DNA of 64,000 bases from Dickeya poaceiphila. Lineage in GTDB: Bacteria > Pseudomonadota > Gammaproteobacteria > Enterobacterales > Enterobacteriaceae. A program made the translations under genes and the position numbers. Below, piece after piece: positions 17,301-25,020 of this stretch. The notes below the pieces were generated by a model. It did no database searches. It was not told where the DNA came from and saw nothing but the letters and a program-made list of their open reading frames with translations. The stretch covers positions 124,001 through 188,000 of the forward strand of contig NZ_CP042220.2 in the NCBI RefSeq assembly GCF_007858975.2. The letters are read 5' to 3'. Every line of letters starts with the position of its first letter. The first letter of the stretch is position 1.

Positions 17301-18426
17301 GGTGCGGAATATGGTGACCACCATAAATAGAGTCACATTAAAAGATGTGGCTGATTTTACTGGGAGTTCAACTGCGACAATTCCTGCTTCTTTGCTGAAT
17401 CTTCCGCTTACATCCGGTAATCCTGTTAAATTTGAGAATTTGAATCCTCTTACAGCCTCCGGTGGGAATTTCTTCACCCTGATTAACCGTCCTGAAAATG
17501 CATTACTTAAACGTTTTCTCTTATCCTCATCAAAAAAACCAGATGTTAATTCTGAAGGAATGGGTTCAACAGAATCTCAGAAAGCCTCTGGAGTGGAACT
17601 CAATCTGGCGCTGATCGGCAAAAACTATAAATTTGACTTCGGCAGCACGCCGCTCGGTCAGGATTTGAATACGCTGGTCGGCGGCGTGCAATGGTCGCCC
17701 AAACTGACGGATTTTCTCACACTGATCGTGACCGGAGAGCGCCGTGCGGTGACGGATAGCCTGCTTTCCTATGTTGGCCGTAAAGAGGTTTTCAGTGGCG
17801 AGAGCTGGGGGCAGGTGACCAAAAACGGTGGTAACGTACTGCTGAGCTACGACAACGGCGATGTCGGTGCCTATGGCGGTGGCGGCGCTTACCGCTATCT
17901 TGGCAAAAATGTGAAGAGCAACAACGCCGTGATGGCCAATGCGGGTTTCTATATTCGCCCGGTGCATGATAGTGACAGCGAGTTGAAAACCGGCGTTAAC
18001 CTGAGCTGGATGAATTTCAATAAAAACCTGAGTTATTACAGCTACGGTCAGGGCGGTTATTTTAGCCCGCAGAATTATGTCTCGGTCTCGCTTCCCATCG
18101 AGTGGAACCAACGCTACGACAATCTGAATCTTAAGGCGGGCGTGTCGGTAGGATATCAGTCCTATACCCTCGATAAGAGCGATTACTTCCCAAATAATCC
18201 TGACTGGCAAGCGTTTCTGGATGATGCTGTGACCGATGGCTTTGCCAAAGAATCCCATTACGCCAGCGACAGCAAGAACGGCATTGGCTATAACGCGCAT
18301 GTCGGTGCGGACTACCGCGTCACCAAAGATGTGACGGTGGGCGGGCAGGTGGGCTACGACACCTTTGGCAACTATAACGAAACCACGGCCCGGCTCTATT
18401 TCCGCTACGGGCTGGGAGGCAAATAA
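14392..18426 (+). CDS. bcsC: cellulose synthase outer membrane secretin BcsC
   Basis: This is the outer-membrane export channel for cellulose, 1344 residues. A signal peptide covers about 1-32 (ALA before AQTNPALQALF). A long periplasmic alpha-solenoid of TPR repeats covers about 35-810. A small linker with GGVMPWQQRSEVAAGG precedes the BcsC_C beta-barrel domain (from about 895, DNGGWVQGEAQIRSRDGESG, to the end). The barrel ends in TARLYFRYGLGGK. E. coli BcsC is shorter (1157); this length is nearer to the acetic-acid-bacterial protein. Residues about 977-1063 form a segment encoded by markedly AT-richer DNA. bcsD begins 3 bp after the stop. Confidence 0.96.
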   Translation: MKMTTLTARIRQSLSLTGVVVSGVLSTSALAAQTNPALQALFEQADYWHQRSHDDLARGALQKILMADANNPQALYLMALYAQHSGDNAEAAKWRERLSKASPQDPLLQALDNARQTSTIPPAQLALARQQARSGNISASLQTWRNLFSGTQPPASIAAEYYLTMAGDRTLLPQAIDHLREFVAAHPQDTNAVVALGKALTYQEPTRREGLQMLSGLASGSTDADQAMRQALLWLGPKVDDAPLYQLYQQRHPQDTAVMDYYRKNVGGNEKDKGFSALNSGDLSSAQTAFGQVLQANPEDADALAGMGYAAQRRGDFAAAATYLERAARQGGENSAQRQQQADDARFYAQLAAAQQAMKSGDTAQALTLSEPLVQAGGDKGMTAKLFRADVLRRTNNFSQAERLYRDILQTDADNRNAKEGLYYVLREQKRTDEANSLFSALPEDVRRTMAPRPVSIATSTPVRNEAKQALAAGDTTRAIGLLQQGVQRFPNDGWLKLDLARIYQQQGNTAAATALMQPLFRAGASADELYAAALFASENNAWQQASTLLSRIPPRNQNDDIRSLSRRVNFNLQMATAQVYLSRGENAAAANTLRALSVTPPDNPADAGKLARSLAAAGETAAAVTVVRNNMQRGVQGNAGDYADQIGVLNQAGLSDDAQSWLNRPELVARSSTAQLDALRTGFVVREADRLRENQQYAQAYDKLARALQRDPKNTDLMFAMARLYQSGKMSKEAADVYDYLLLHDTPTQEARVGAINVALERNDPQKAQALAVGLKGEQTAERLLLLARVENAEGNNEQALAYLKAARAKAVGLEGGTPGKAAAIGGLAMADNPFINRSTTATTRVAGSPSVYGGVMPWQQRSEVAAGGAAVGASVVAQQTATLNQINTMMDDLERDNGGWVQGEAQIRSRDGESGLSRLTEAKAPLTWSSGSFGDAHFSFSVTPMTMSSGSASGDADRRYGAGAGAQAVRNMVTTINRVTLKDVADFTGSSTATIPASLLNLPLTSGNPVKFENLNPLTASGGNFFTLINRPENALLKRFLLSSSKKPDVNSEGMGSTESQKASGVELNLALIGKNYKFDFGSTPLGQDLNTLVGGVQWSPKLTDFLTLIVTGERRAVTDSLLSYVGRKEVFSGESWGQVTKNGGNVLLSYDNGDVGAYGGGGAYRYLGKNVKSNNAVMANAGFYIRPVHDSDSELKTGVNLSWMNFNKNLSYYSYGQGGYFSPQNYVSVSLPIEWNQRYDNLNLKAGVSVGYQSYTLDKSDYFPNNPDWQAFLDDAVTDGFAKESHYASDSKNGIGYNAHVGADYRVTKDVTVGGQVGYDTFGNYNETTARLYFRYGLGGK

Positions 18427-18428
18427 GC

Positions 18429-18896
18429 ATGAGTGACATGCAGCAACATGCACTGAACTATTATCGCCAACAGCAACTGCCGCCCGGCTGGGCGGATCTG
18501 TTCGGCGTGATCGTCAACGGGATGATGGATAATGCCGGCGAGCAAGACGGGCTGGCATTTTTGCGCCACATGGGCGAACAACTGGCCGAACGCTACCCGT
18601 TGCCGGAGGCGTTAACCGTGGTGGATCTGGAACGGGAGATGAATCAGGTGTTGTCTCAGTTTCACTGGGGATGCGTGGACCTGCGCCCGTATGAAAACCG
18701 GCTGGAGATTTATCACCTGGCATTACCTGTGCTGGCGAATACGCAAAGCAGTAGCTCACGGTGGCGCATGGCGATGGCGGCAGTATTGCAGGGACTATAC
18801 AGCCGCTGGCTGCGTGGACAAGGTGGAGCAGAAAATGTGCCGTTATCCTGCGAGGAAACCGAAAATGGATCGATTCTTTTGTTTCGTTACTATTGA
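18429..18896 (+). CDS. bcsD: cellulose synthase subunit BcsD
   Basis: BcsD forms a cytoplasmic or periplasm-facing octameric assembly that helps order cellulose secretion in Komagataeibacter and is the marker of type I bcs operons. The protein has 155 residues, the usual size. It contains family-like stretches such as LPPGWADLFGVIVNGMMDNA, then FLRHMGEQLAERYPLPEALTV near 40-62, and a C-terminal VLQGLYSRWLRGQGG. It sits tightly between bcsC and the endoglucanase gene. The presence of bcsO together with bcsD agrees with the model in which proline-rich Bcs proteins organise BcsD. Confidence 0.9.
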   Translation: MSDMQQHALNYYRQQQLPPGWADLFGVIVNGMMDNAGEQDGLAFLRHMGEQLAERYPLPEALTVVDLEREMNQVLSQFHWGCVDLRPYENRLEIYHLALPVLANTQSSSSRWRMAMAAVLQGLYSRWLRGQGGAENVPLSCEETENGSILLFRYY

Positions 18897-18908
18897 GCTG
18901 GAGGCGTA

Positions 18909-19907
18909 ATGGTAAAGCCAATATGGCGTGGTTGGGCGTTGATGTTGATGGTGTTGTTTAGTATGTCGGCAACGGCGGCGACAGGTTGGGAAACCTATAA
19001 AAGTCGCTTCATGACTCAGGATGGGCGCATTCAGGATACGGGAAATAACAACGTCAGCCATACCGAAGGCCAGGGTTTCGCCATGCTGATGGCGGTGCAT
19101 TACGGCGACCGCACTGCATTCGATAGCCTGTGGAACTGGACGCAACGCCACCTCATGGATAGCTCCAGTGGCCTGTTTTACTGGCGTTATGATCCGTCGG
19201 CTTCCAATCCGGTGGTCGATAAAAACAACGCATCCGATGGTGATGTCCTGATTGCGTGGGCGCTGTTGCAGGCCGGAAATAAGTGGCAGGATAACAGTTA
19301 CTTGCAATCCTCTGACCGCATTCAAAAAGCAGTCATCAGCCACGAGGTCATTCAGTTTGCGGACCATACCGTGATGTTGCCCGGCGCTTATGGATTTAAT
19401 AAGAACAGCTATGTTGTCCTGAACCCGTCCTATTTTCTGTTTCCTGCCTGGCGAGATTTTGCCCGTCGCAGTCATCTTCAGGTCTGGCGGCAACTGATTG
19501 ACGATAGCCTGTCGTTGCTTAGCGAAATGCGCTTCGGTCAGGCCGGGTTGCCGACGGACTGGGTCGCGCTGAATGTGGATGGGTCGATGGCGCCGGCAAC
19601 GGCATGGCCATCGCGTTTCAGTTATGACGCTATCCGCGTGCCGTTGTACCTGTACTGGTATGATGCCAAAACCACAGCGCTGCTGCCGTTTCAGTTGTAC
19701 TGGCGCAATTATCCCCGGCTGGCGACACCGGCCTGGGTTGACGTGCTGAGCAATAATACCGCGCCTTACAATATGCAAGGTGGCTTACTGGCGGTGCGCG
19801 ACCTGACGATGGGCAACCTTGCTGAGCTTAGCGATCTGCCCGGTGCGTCGGATGATTACTACTCATCCAGCTTGCGCCTGCTGGTGGCCCTGGCGCGCGG
19901 TCAATAA
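18909..19907 (+). CDS. bcsZ: periplasmic endo-1,4-beta-glucanase BcsZ/CelY (GH8)
   Basis: This glycoside hydrolase family 8 enzyme trims beta-1,4-glucan during cellulose export. It has 332 residues, the length I recall for Erwinia chrysanthemi minor endoglucanase CelY. A signal peptide covers about 1-24. The likely proton donor is Glu53 in [10 protein letters not shown]. The GH8 signature [19 protein letters not shown] is at about 108-126, with Asp110. A further conserved Asp240 lies in [11 protein letters not shown]. It is the last gene of the bcs operon, 12 bp after bcsD, whereas E. coli has bcsZ between bcsB and bcsC. Confidence 0.95.
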   Translation: MVKPIWRGWALMLMVLFSMSATAATGWETYKSRFMTQDGRIQDTGNNNVSHTEGQGFAMLMAVHYGDRTAFDSLWNWTQRHLMDSSSGLFYWRYDPSASNPVVDKNNASDGDVLIAWALLQAGNKWQDNSYLQSSDRIQKAVISHEVIQFADHTVMLPGAYGFNKNSYVVLNPSYFLFPAWRDFARRSHLQVWRQLIDDSLSLLSEMRFGQAGLPTDWVALNVDGSMAPATAWPSRFSYDAIRVPLYLYWYDAKTTALLPFQLYWRNYPRLATPAWVDVLSNNTAPYNMQGGLLAVRDLTMGNLAELSDLPGASDDYYSSSLRLLVALARGQ

Positions 19908-19924
19908 CGGTTCTTGTCGTACCT

Positions 19925-19949
19925 ACAGCGAGGACATCGTCCTCGCTGT
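19925..19949 (+). terminator. bcs operon 3' hairpin
   Basis: An 11-bp perfect stem (19925-19935 with 19939-19949, ACAGCGAGGAC and its complement) has a 3-nt loop, 18 bp after bcsZ. The following sequence is pyrimidine-rich (TCCCTCTGTG) but lacks a clean T-run, so termination may be only partly Rho-independent. Confidence 0.6.
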
Positions 19950-20020
19950 GTCCCTCTGTGTGTCTCCTTTGATTTTTCCTTGGTGTATTTTACGCTTCAC
20001 GTTTTGTTAACCTGATTGTT

Positions 20021-20042
20021 ACTCGTGATCCTATTCACAAAA
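20021..20042 (+). promoter_or_regulatory. probable CRP-cAMP site upstream of dctA
   Basis: CGTGA (20024-20028), six bases, then TCACA (20035-20039) matches the TGTGA-N6-TCACA CRP consensus at 9 of 10 core positions. E. coli dctA is cAMP-CRP dependent, which supports the assignment. The site lies about 280 bp before the start codon, so the promoter would be distal. Confidence 0.5.
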
Positions 20043-20318
20043 AATTCTTATGAATCAGCGCAAAATAGGGTTGTAGCATGGTTTGCTGCGAGGTTGAGAC
20101 GGCGTTGGTGATGCGTGATGTTATCGGTAAATTAATGCAATGTTTTTGGGAATAATCTGTTGAAGCGATTCAGCTCTTGTTTTTAACCGGATGTTCACAA
20201 ACTAAAGTTATAAAAGTATTCACTCTGTTATCAGGGTGTTATTTTCCGGCGCAAGCACAGGCGGCAACTTTATCGTTCTTTGTCCCCTGTGTCTTTTCCC
20301 ATCAAAGGACGTCACACT

Positions 20319-21605
20319 ATGAAAAAATCAATATTCAAAAGTCTCTACTTTCAAGTGCTTGTAGCTATCACCATAGGGATATTGCTGGGACATTTCTACC
20401 CGGCGCTGGGGCAACAGATGCAGCCTCTGGGCGATGGATTCGTAAAATTAATCAAAATGGTGATCGCGCCAGTGATCTTTTGTACCGTCGTCACCGGGAT
20501 CGCCGGGATGGAGAGTATGAAGGCCGTGGGGCGTACCGGCGCTGCCGCGCTGCTCTATTTTGAAATTGTCAGTACGCTGGCGCTGATTATCGGCCTGGTG
20601 GTGGTCAACGTGCTGCAACCCGGTGTCGGCATGAACGTTGACCCGTCGTCGCTGAATGCGGCTGCGGTGGCGAATTATGCCACTGAAGCTGGCAAGCAGG
20701 GCGTGGTGCCGTTCCTGATGGATGTGATTCCTTCCAGCGTCATTGGCGCTTTCGCCAGCGGCAACATCCTGCAGGTGCTGCTGTTTGCGGTGATGTTCGG
20801 TTTTGCCCTGCACCATCTGGGTGAAAAAGGCGTGCTGATTTTCGATGTGATTGAAAGTTTCTCCCAGGTCGTTTTCGGCATTATCAACATGATCATGCGT
20901 CTGGCGCCGCTGGGTGCGTTCGGCGCGATGGCATTTACCATCGGCAAGTATGGCGTAGGTACGCTGGTACAGCTGGGGCAGTTGATTATCTGTTTCTACA
21001 TCACCTGTATCCTGTTTGTGGTGCTGGTGCTTGGCTCCATCGCCAGAGCGACCGGTTTCAGTATCTTCAAGTTCATTCGCTACATTCGTGAAGAACTGCT
21101 GATCGTACTGGGAACCTCATCGTCCGAGTCTGCGCTGCCGCGTATGCTGGAGAAAATGGAAAAACTGGGTTGTAAGAAATCGGTAGTGGGTCTGGTGATT
21201 CCGACCGGCTACTCCTTCAACCTGGACGGTACGTCGATTTACCTGACGATGGCGGCGGTATTTATCGCTCAGGCGACCAACAGCCACATGGATATCTGGC
21301 ATCAGATTACGCTGTTGGTGGTGTTGCTGTTGTCCTCCAAAGGCGCAGCAGGCGTGACGGGCAGCGGCTTTATTGTGCTGGCGGCGACCATTTCTGCCGT
21401 AGGGCACCTGCCGATTGCCGGTCTGGCGCTGATTCTGGGTATTGACCGCTTTATGTCTGAAGCGCGTGCGCTGACCAATCTGGTGGGCAACGGCGTGGCG
21501 ACCGTAGTGGTGGCCAAATGGTGTAAACAGCTTGATTCTCAACAGATGAACGATGTGCTTTCTGGCCGTAATGACCGCCCAGCTGCGGAGTCTCGTCCTT
21601 CCTGA
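20319..21605 (+). CDS. dctA: C4-dicarboxylate:cation symporter DctA
   Basis: This inner-membrane carrier (DAACS/SLC1-type) takes up succinate, fumarate, malate and aspartate under aerobic conditions. Started at [20 protein letters not shown] it has 428 residues, the same as E. coli DctA; the 13 upstream in-frame residues are not family-like. Several hydrophobic helices are visible. The substrate-site loops include [20 protein letters not shown] (about 340-360) and [17 protein letters not shown] (hairpin 1, about 266). It keeps the E. coli neighbourhood bcs-dctA-yhjJ-kdgK and is followed by a strong terminator. Confidence 0.97.
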   Translation: MKKSIFKSLYFQVLVAITIGILLGHFYPALGQQMQPLGDGFVKLIKMVIAPVIFCTVVTGIAGMESMKAVGRTGAAALLYFEIVSTLALIIGLVVVNVLQPGVGMNVDPSSLNAAAVANYATEAGKQGVVPFLMDVIPSSVIGAFASGNILQVLLFAVMFGFALHHLGEKGVLIFDVIESFSQVVFGIINMIMRLAPLGAFGAMAFTIGKYGVGTLVQLGQLIICFYITCILFVVLVLGSIARATGFSIFKFIRYIREELLIVLGTSSSESALPRMLEKMEKLGCKKSVVGLVIPTGYSFNLDGTSIYLTMAAVFIAQATNSHMDIWHQITLLVVLLLSSKGAAGVTGSGFIVLAATISAVGHLPIAGLALILGIDRFMSEARALTNLVGNGVATVVVAKWCKQLDSQQMNDVLSGRNDRPAAESRPS

Positions 21606-21636
21606 TAGTGAGTACTAGCTCTTTCTTGCCTGTATT

Positions 21637-21663
21637 CCCACAGCCCGTTTTACGGGCTGTGGG
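21637..21663 (+). terminator. dctA terminator
   Basis: CCCACAGCCCG (21637-21647) pairs perfectly with CGGGCTGTGGG (21653-21663) around TTTTA. A short TAATTCTTAT tail follows. Confidence 0.75.
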
Positions 21664-21801
21664 TAATTCTTATCCATTCTGTGCTAGATTTAGTCGCCTT
21701 TAATTTTTTTACTCTTTATTTCACCTTGTTGAGTGACATAGACAAAAGCACGCTGTCTAACTGAGTGGTACACTTCGCTTCGCTATTTTTGTGAGGCGAC
21801 G

Positions 21802-21956
21802 ATACCCGCCATACTTCAAGTTGCCGGTGCGTTGGTTGACCCCGGTTATCCGGCTCACGTTGCAAGGCTTGTATCAGCTCTGGTGTTGAAAAGCCGACGC
21901 GTTGCGTGGTTCAAAACCTGAGCGTTTTGTCTCACAGCTTGAATGATTGGGGGTAT
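21802..21956. repeat. MITE/ERIC-like palindromic intergenic element, copy 1
   Basis: The left end ATACCCGCCATACTTCAAG and the reverse complement of the right end, ATACCCCCAATCATTCAAG, match at most positions, giving about 22-bp imperfect terminal inverted repeats around a GC-richer centre. The ends resemble those of the 58-bp element at 28950-29007. Such ATACCC...TTCAAGTTGC elements are scattered between genes in soft-rot enterobacteria as far as I remember. Confidence 0.6.
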
Positions 21957-22036
21957 AACGCGTGAAGTGGCAGGGTGATGCCACCCGAATTCACAAAAAC
22001 ATACTGTATTGGTTAGTGATTAAAGTAGGGGTTCAC

Positions 22037-23527
22037 ATGCAGGGCACCAAATTTGGCCTTTTTGTTGGTGGAGTGTTGCTGGCGGCTAACGTCGGCAACG
22101 TGCAGGCTGAAGCACTACAACCCGATCCCGCCTGGCAACAAGGCAAGCTGGATAACGGCTTTAGCTGGCAGCTGCTTGCAACACCCCAGCGTCCCAGTGA
22201 CCGGATTGAACTACGGTTGATGATTAATACCGGTTCATTGACGGAAAATGCGCAGCAGACGGGTTTTTCCCATTTTATTCCACGTCTGGCATTGTTGCCG
22301 CGCGACACCTTTTCGGCAGGTCAGTTGCCATCGTTGTGGCAGCAATCTGAAAGCGAAACCCGGCCACTGCCTCCGGCTACCACCTCATATGACTTTACCT
22401 CTTACAATCTGAGTCTGCCTAACAATCGGCCCGACTTGCTGAAAGACGCGCTAATCTGGCTGGCGGATACGGCGGGGCGGCTGCAGATTAATGACAAACA
22501 CATCGCGTTGGCGCGGAAGATGCTTGACCCAGTGGCGACGGCACCCACCAATCCGCAGGACCCAAGCTGGCGTTACCGTCTGAAAGGATCGTCTTTGTTG
22601 TCGTATGCGCCGGGGCAATCGCTCAAGGCTCCGGTGAATGCGGAACAACTGAACAAATACTACCAAACCTGGTACACCCCTGACGCCATGACGCTGTACG
22701 TGGTGGGCAACGTTGACAGTCGGGTTATCGCCGAGCAGATCGACAAAGCGTTTTCGTCGTTGCAGGGAAAACGGGTGACGCCGTCGCCATTGCCGACCTT
22801 GTCCGCGATGCCATCGGCCCCGATAAGCCTGATGGACAGCAGCGTGAAGCAGGACATTCTGTCGCTGGTGTGGGATATGCCATGGCAGCCGATCCGCAAT
22901 TCGCAGGCATTGGCGCGTTACTGGCATAGCGATTTGGCGCGTGAGGCGCTGTTCTGGCATATACAGCAGGCGTTGACCAAAAGCCCGCTGAAAGACACCA
23001 ATGTACGTTTTGACTGTAATGTGGTGTATGGCCGCGCCCAGTGCGCTATCCATCTGGACAATGTCACTGGTGAGTCGGCGCAGGCGGGGGTGACTTTCCT
23101 GAGCAAAGAACTCCGGGCGTTACGGGATAAGGGGCTGTCTCAGGCGGAGTTTGATACGCTGATGGCGCGTAAGACGGAAGAGCTGGGCAAGCTGTTTGCT
23201 ACTTACGCCCGTGCCAGCACCGATATTCTGATGGATCAGCGCTTGCGTTCGCAGAAAAACGGAGTGGTGGATATCGCACCGGAGCAGTATCAGAAACTGC
23301 GCCAGAATTATCTGGCATCCGTCACGCTGGAGATGCTGAATCAGGAATTGCATCAGCAACTGTCTCAGGAAGCGACATTGATGATGTTGCAACCGCAGGG
23401 TGAACTGGAAGCCAGCATGAAGGCGCTTCAGGAAACCTACATGAGCATCATGAAGCCGGATAATGGCGCCTCTGCCGCATCGGACGCTGTCAAAGCACCG
23501 CAGGACGAAGCGTCGGCAGTGCGTTAA
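22037..23527 (+). CDS. yhjJ: M16 family (insulinase-like) protein YhjJ, zinc motif missing
   Basis: This is a secreted M16-family protein of 496 residues. The start at 22037 (MQGTKFGLFVGGVLLAANVG) gives a signal peptide ending NVQA; the upstream in-frame 25 residues are unlike it. Two peptidase-like halves are visible: the N-terminal M16 domain (about 30-180) and the M16_C-type domain (about 185-380, LNKYYQTWYTPDAMTLYVVG). The HxxEH zinc motif expected after TGF is HFIPR (22271-22285), so the catalytic Glu and second His are gone and the protein is probably not an active metallopeptidase. It sits beside kdgK as in E. coli. Function unknown. Confidence 0.88.
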   Translation: MQGTKFGLFVGGVLLAANVGNVQAEALQPDPAWQQGKLDNGFSWQLLATPQRPSDRIELRLMINTGSLTENAQQTGFSHFIPRLALLPRDTFSAGQLPSLWQQSESETRPLPPATTSYDFTSYNLSLPNNRPDLLKDALIWLADTAGRLQINDKHIALARKMLDPVATAPTNPQDPSWRYRLKGSSLLSYAPGQSLKAPVNAEQLNKYYQTWYTPDAMTLYVVGNVDSRVIAEQIDKAFSSLQGKRVTPSPLPTLSAMPSAPISLMDSSVKQDILSLVWDMPWQPIRNSQALARYWHSDLAREALFWHIQQALTKSPLKDTNVRFDCNVVYGRAQCAIHLDNVTGESAQAGVTFLSKELRALRDKGLSQAEFDTLMARKTEELGKLFATYARASTDILMDQRLRSQKNGVVDIAPEQYQKLRQNYLASVTLEMLNQELHQQLSQEATLMMLQPQGELEASMKALQETYMSIMKPDNGASAASDAVKAPQDEASAVR

Positions 23528-23576
23528 CGCTATCACCATCTGAATCGGGTATTGGCCGATTCGACAGAAATAAAAC

Positions 23577-23613
23577 AACGCCGGTTTAGCTGTCTGCTGA
23601 ACCGGCGTTTTTG
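23577..23613. terminator. bidirectional terminator yhjJ/kdgK
   Basis: AACGCCGGTT (23577-23586) pairs with AACCGGCGTT (23600-23609), with A residues on the left and TTTT on the right. It serves the convergent yhjJ and kdgK genes. Confidence 0.8.
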
Positions 23614-23649
23614 TTGATTGTTATTGTTGTGTCAGCCGTGTGATGCTGC

Positions 23650-24582
23650 TCAGGCAGGCATTGCATCCAGCGGAATAATTGCGCCACGGTATTGAATAAC
23701 GGTGCTGGCGGTGAGGTGGCCGCGTTTGGCGGCATCCTGCGCACTGCCGCCGTTCAGACGTACCGACAGGTAACCGGCGCTAAACGAGTCGCCTGCCGCG
23801 GTGGTATCGACGACGTTCTCTTTTGGCAGCTTAATTGCCGGGATTTCCAGCAACGGTTCGCCCTGAATAGAAACCAGACACGCGTCTGCGCCACGTTTGA
23901 TGACAACTTCCGTCACCCCGGCACCATGGGTGCGTTTCAGCACCTCGTCCACCGACAGTTCACCCCACAGCATATCTTCGTCATCCAGCGTCAGAAACGC
24001 GATATCGGTGCAGGCCAGAATATCGCGGTACGACTGTCGGGTTTCTTCTTTACTCTGCCAAAGGCGCGGGCGGTAATTGTTGTCGAAAATCACCTTGCCG
24101 CCGTTGGCGCGGCAGGCGCGTAGCACCGCCAGCAGGCGTTCACGACTGCTCTGATTCAGGATAGCCAGGCTGATACCGCTCAGGTAGAGGTAATCGAACT
24201 TCGTCAGTTGCTGGCCGATGGTTTCGGCATCCGGGCTTTCCAGCCAGTAGCGGGCGGCCGCGTCGTTACGCCAGTAGTAAAACGTACGCTCGCCGGTGGC
24301 ATCGGTTTCAATGAAATACAGCCCCGGTAATTTGTTGTCCAGACGCTGGATCAGGTCGGTTTTGACCCCTTCCTGTTGCCAGGCGGCCATCATGTCGCTA
24401 CTGAAGGAGTCGGTGCCCAGCGCGGTGACGTAGTGCACGCCAGGCGCGTCTGGTTTTACCTGACGGGAGAGATAAACGGCGGTGTTGAGGGTATCGCCAC
24501 CAAAACCGCGGCTGAGTTCCGCGCCTTTCTGTGACAGTTCAATCATGCACTCGCCAATAATTGCAATGTTCTTCGTCGTCAT
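23650..24582 (-). CDS. kdgK: 2-dehydro-3-deoxygluconokinase (KDG kinase)
   Basis: It phosphorylates 2-keto-3-deoxygluconate, the common end product of pectin and hexuronate breakdown, to KDPG for cleavage by KdgA. The start at 24582 (MTTKNIAIIGECMIELSQKG) gives 310 residues, matching the PfkB-family enzyme of E. coli. The PfkB N-terminal motif is GGDTLNTAVYLSR. The C-terminal signature is VVDTTAAGDSFSAGYLSVRL, with the catalytic Asp in GDS. The frame extends 24 codons upstream, but that part is not conserved in character. A KdgR operator lies about 80-100 bp before the start. Confidence 0.96.
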   Translation of the reverse strand: MTTKNIAIIGECMIELSQKGAELSRGFGGDTLNTAVYLSRQVKPDAPGVHYVTALGTDSFSSDMMAAWQQEGVKTDLIQRLDNKLPGLYFIETDATGERTFYYWRNDAAARYWLESPDAETIGQQLTKFDYLYLSGISLAILNQSSRERLLAVLRACRANGGKVIFDNNYRPRLWQSKEETRQSYRDILACTDIAFLTLDDEDMLWGELSVDEVLKRTHGAGVTEVVIKRGADACLVSIQGEPLLEIPAIKLPKENVVDTTAAGDSFSAGYLSVRLNGGSAQDAAKRGHLTASTVIQYRGAIIPLDAMPA

Positions 24583-24663
24583 GACAGCTGGCCTGTAAAA
24601 AAAGAGAAGGTGAACTGAATGGAAACTAGCGCCAGTCTCAACATTACGCAACATGGAGTCAAT

Positions 24664-24688
24664 AGTGATGAAACGATGTTTTATTTTT
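24664..24688 (-). promoter_or_regulatory. KdgR box upstream of kdgK
   Basis: Read on the minus strand the sequence is AATAAAACATCGTTTCATCA, an imperfect palindrome matching the KdgR operator pattern of Erwinia/Dickeya pectinolysis genes (AATRAAAY-N-TTTCATT type). KdgR represses these genes until KDG accumulates, and kdgK is a known regulon member in E. chrysanthemi. Confidence 0.75.
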
Positions 24689-24786
24689 TCATGATATGGA
24701 TCGGGAAAAGCAGTTGTAATCCCGACCCTTAGGAAATGGTGGTGTGCCGAATGTATTGTGTTTCTACAGATGTATTGTGTTTCCAG

Positions 24787-24990
24787 TTATGAATCTTGCT
24801 GGCGGCGCTCGGTAACGCTCTGTCCGCCAATACCCCAGTTGTCAGTTTCTACTTCATCAATGATGACTACCGTCGTGGCCGGATTCTTCCCCAGCGTATC
24901 TACCAGCAGTTGGGTCACGCCGGCAATCAGCTGTTGCTTCTGTTCGGCGGTAACGCCGTCTTTGGTAATACGAATGTTGACGAAAGGCAT
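24787..24990 (-). CDS. 4-oxalocrotonate tautomerase-family protein
   Basis: This small tautomerase has 67 residues. Pro2 directly after Met (MPFVNIRITKDGVTAEQKQQ) is the catalytic base of the 4-OT family once Met is removed. The family motif LIAGVTQLLVDTLGKNPATT follows, then VVIIDEVETDNWGIGGQ with the conserved Trp-Gly. AGGAG lies 7 nt before the ATG. The real substrate is unknown; a keto-enol isomerisation in sugar-acid or aromatic metabolism is plausible. It lies 30 bp from yhjD on the same strand. Confidence 0.87.
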   Translation of the reverse strand: MPFVNIRITKDGVTAEQKQQLIAGVTQLLVDTLGKNPATTVVIIDEVETDNWGIGGQSVTERRQQDS

Positions 24991-25020
24991 GGTTGCTCCT
25001 GTTTGTGATATGGACTTTTG

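Larger units (their letters stand above)
19908..20318 (+). other. intergenic region bcsZ-dctA
   Basis: These 411 bases have no convincing gene. They hold the bcs 3' hairpin, a CRP-like site (20021-20042), AT-rich promoter-like sequence around 20040-20230 and the dctA ribosome binding site (AAAGGACG before the ATG at 20319). Confidence 0.6.
21606..22036 (+). other. intergenic region dctA-yhjJ
   Basis: These 431 bases contain the dctA terminator, an AT-rich part (21665-21790), and a 155-bp element with imperfect inverted terminal repeats (21802-21956) ending 80 bp before yhjJ. No gene is evident. Confidence 0.6.

Noticed and set aside
17566..18453. 295-codon frame antisense to the BcsC barrel
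   Set aside because: The plus-strand frame encodes a recognisable BcsC_C domain; the antisense product resembles no family.
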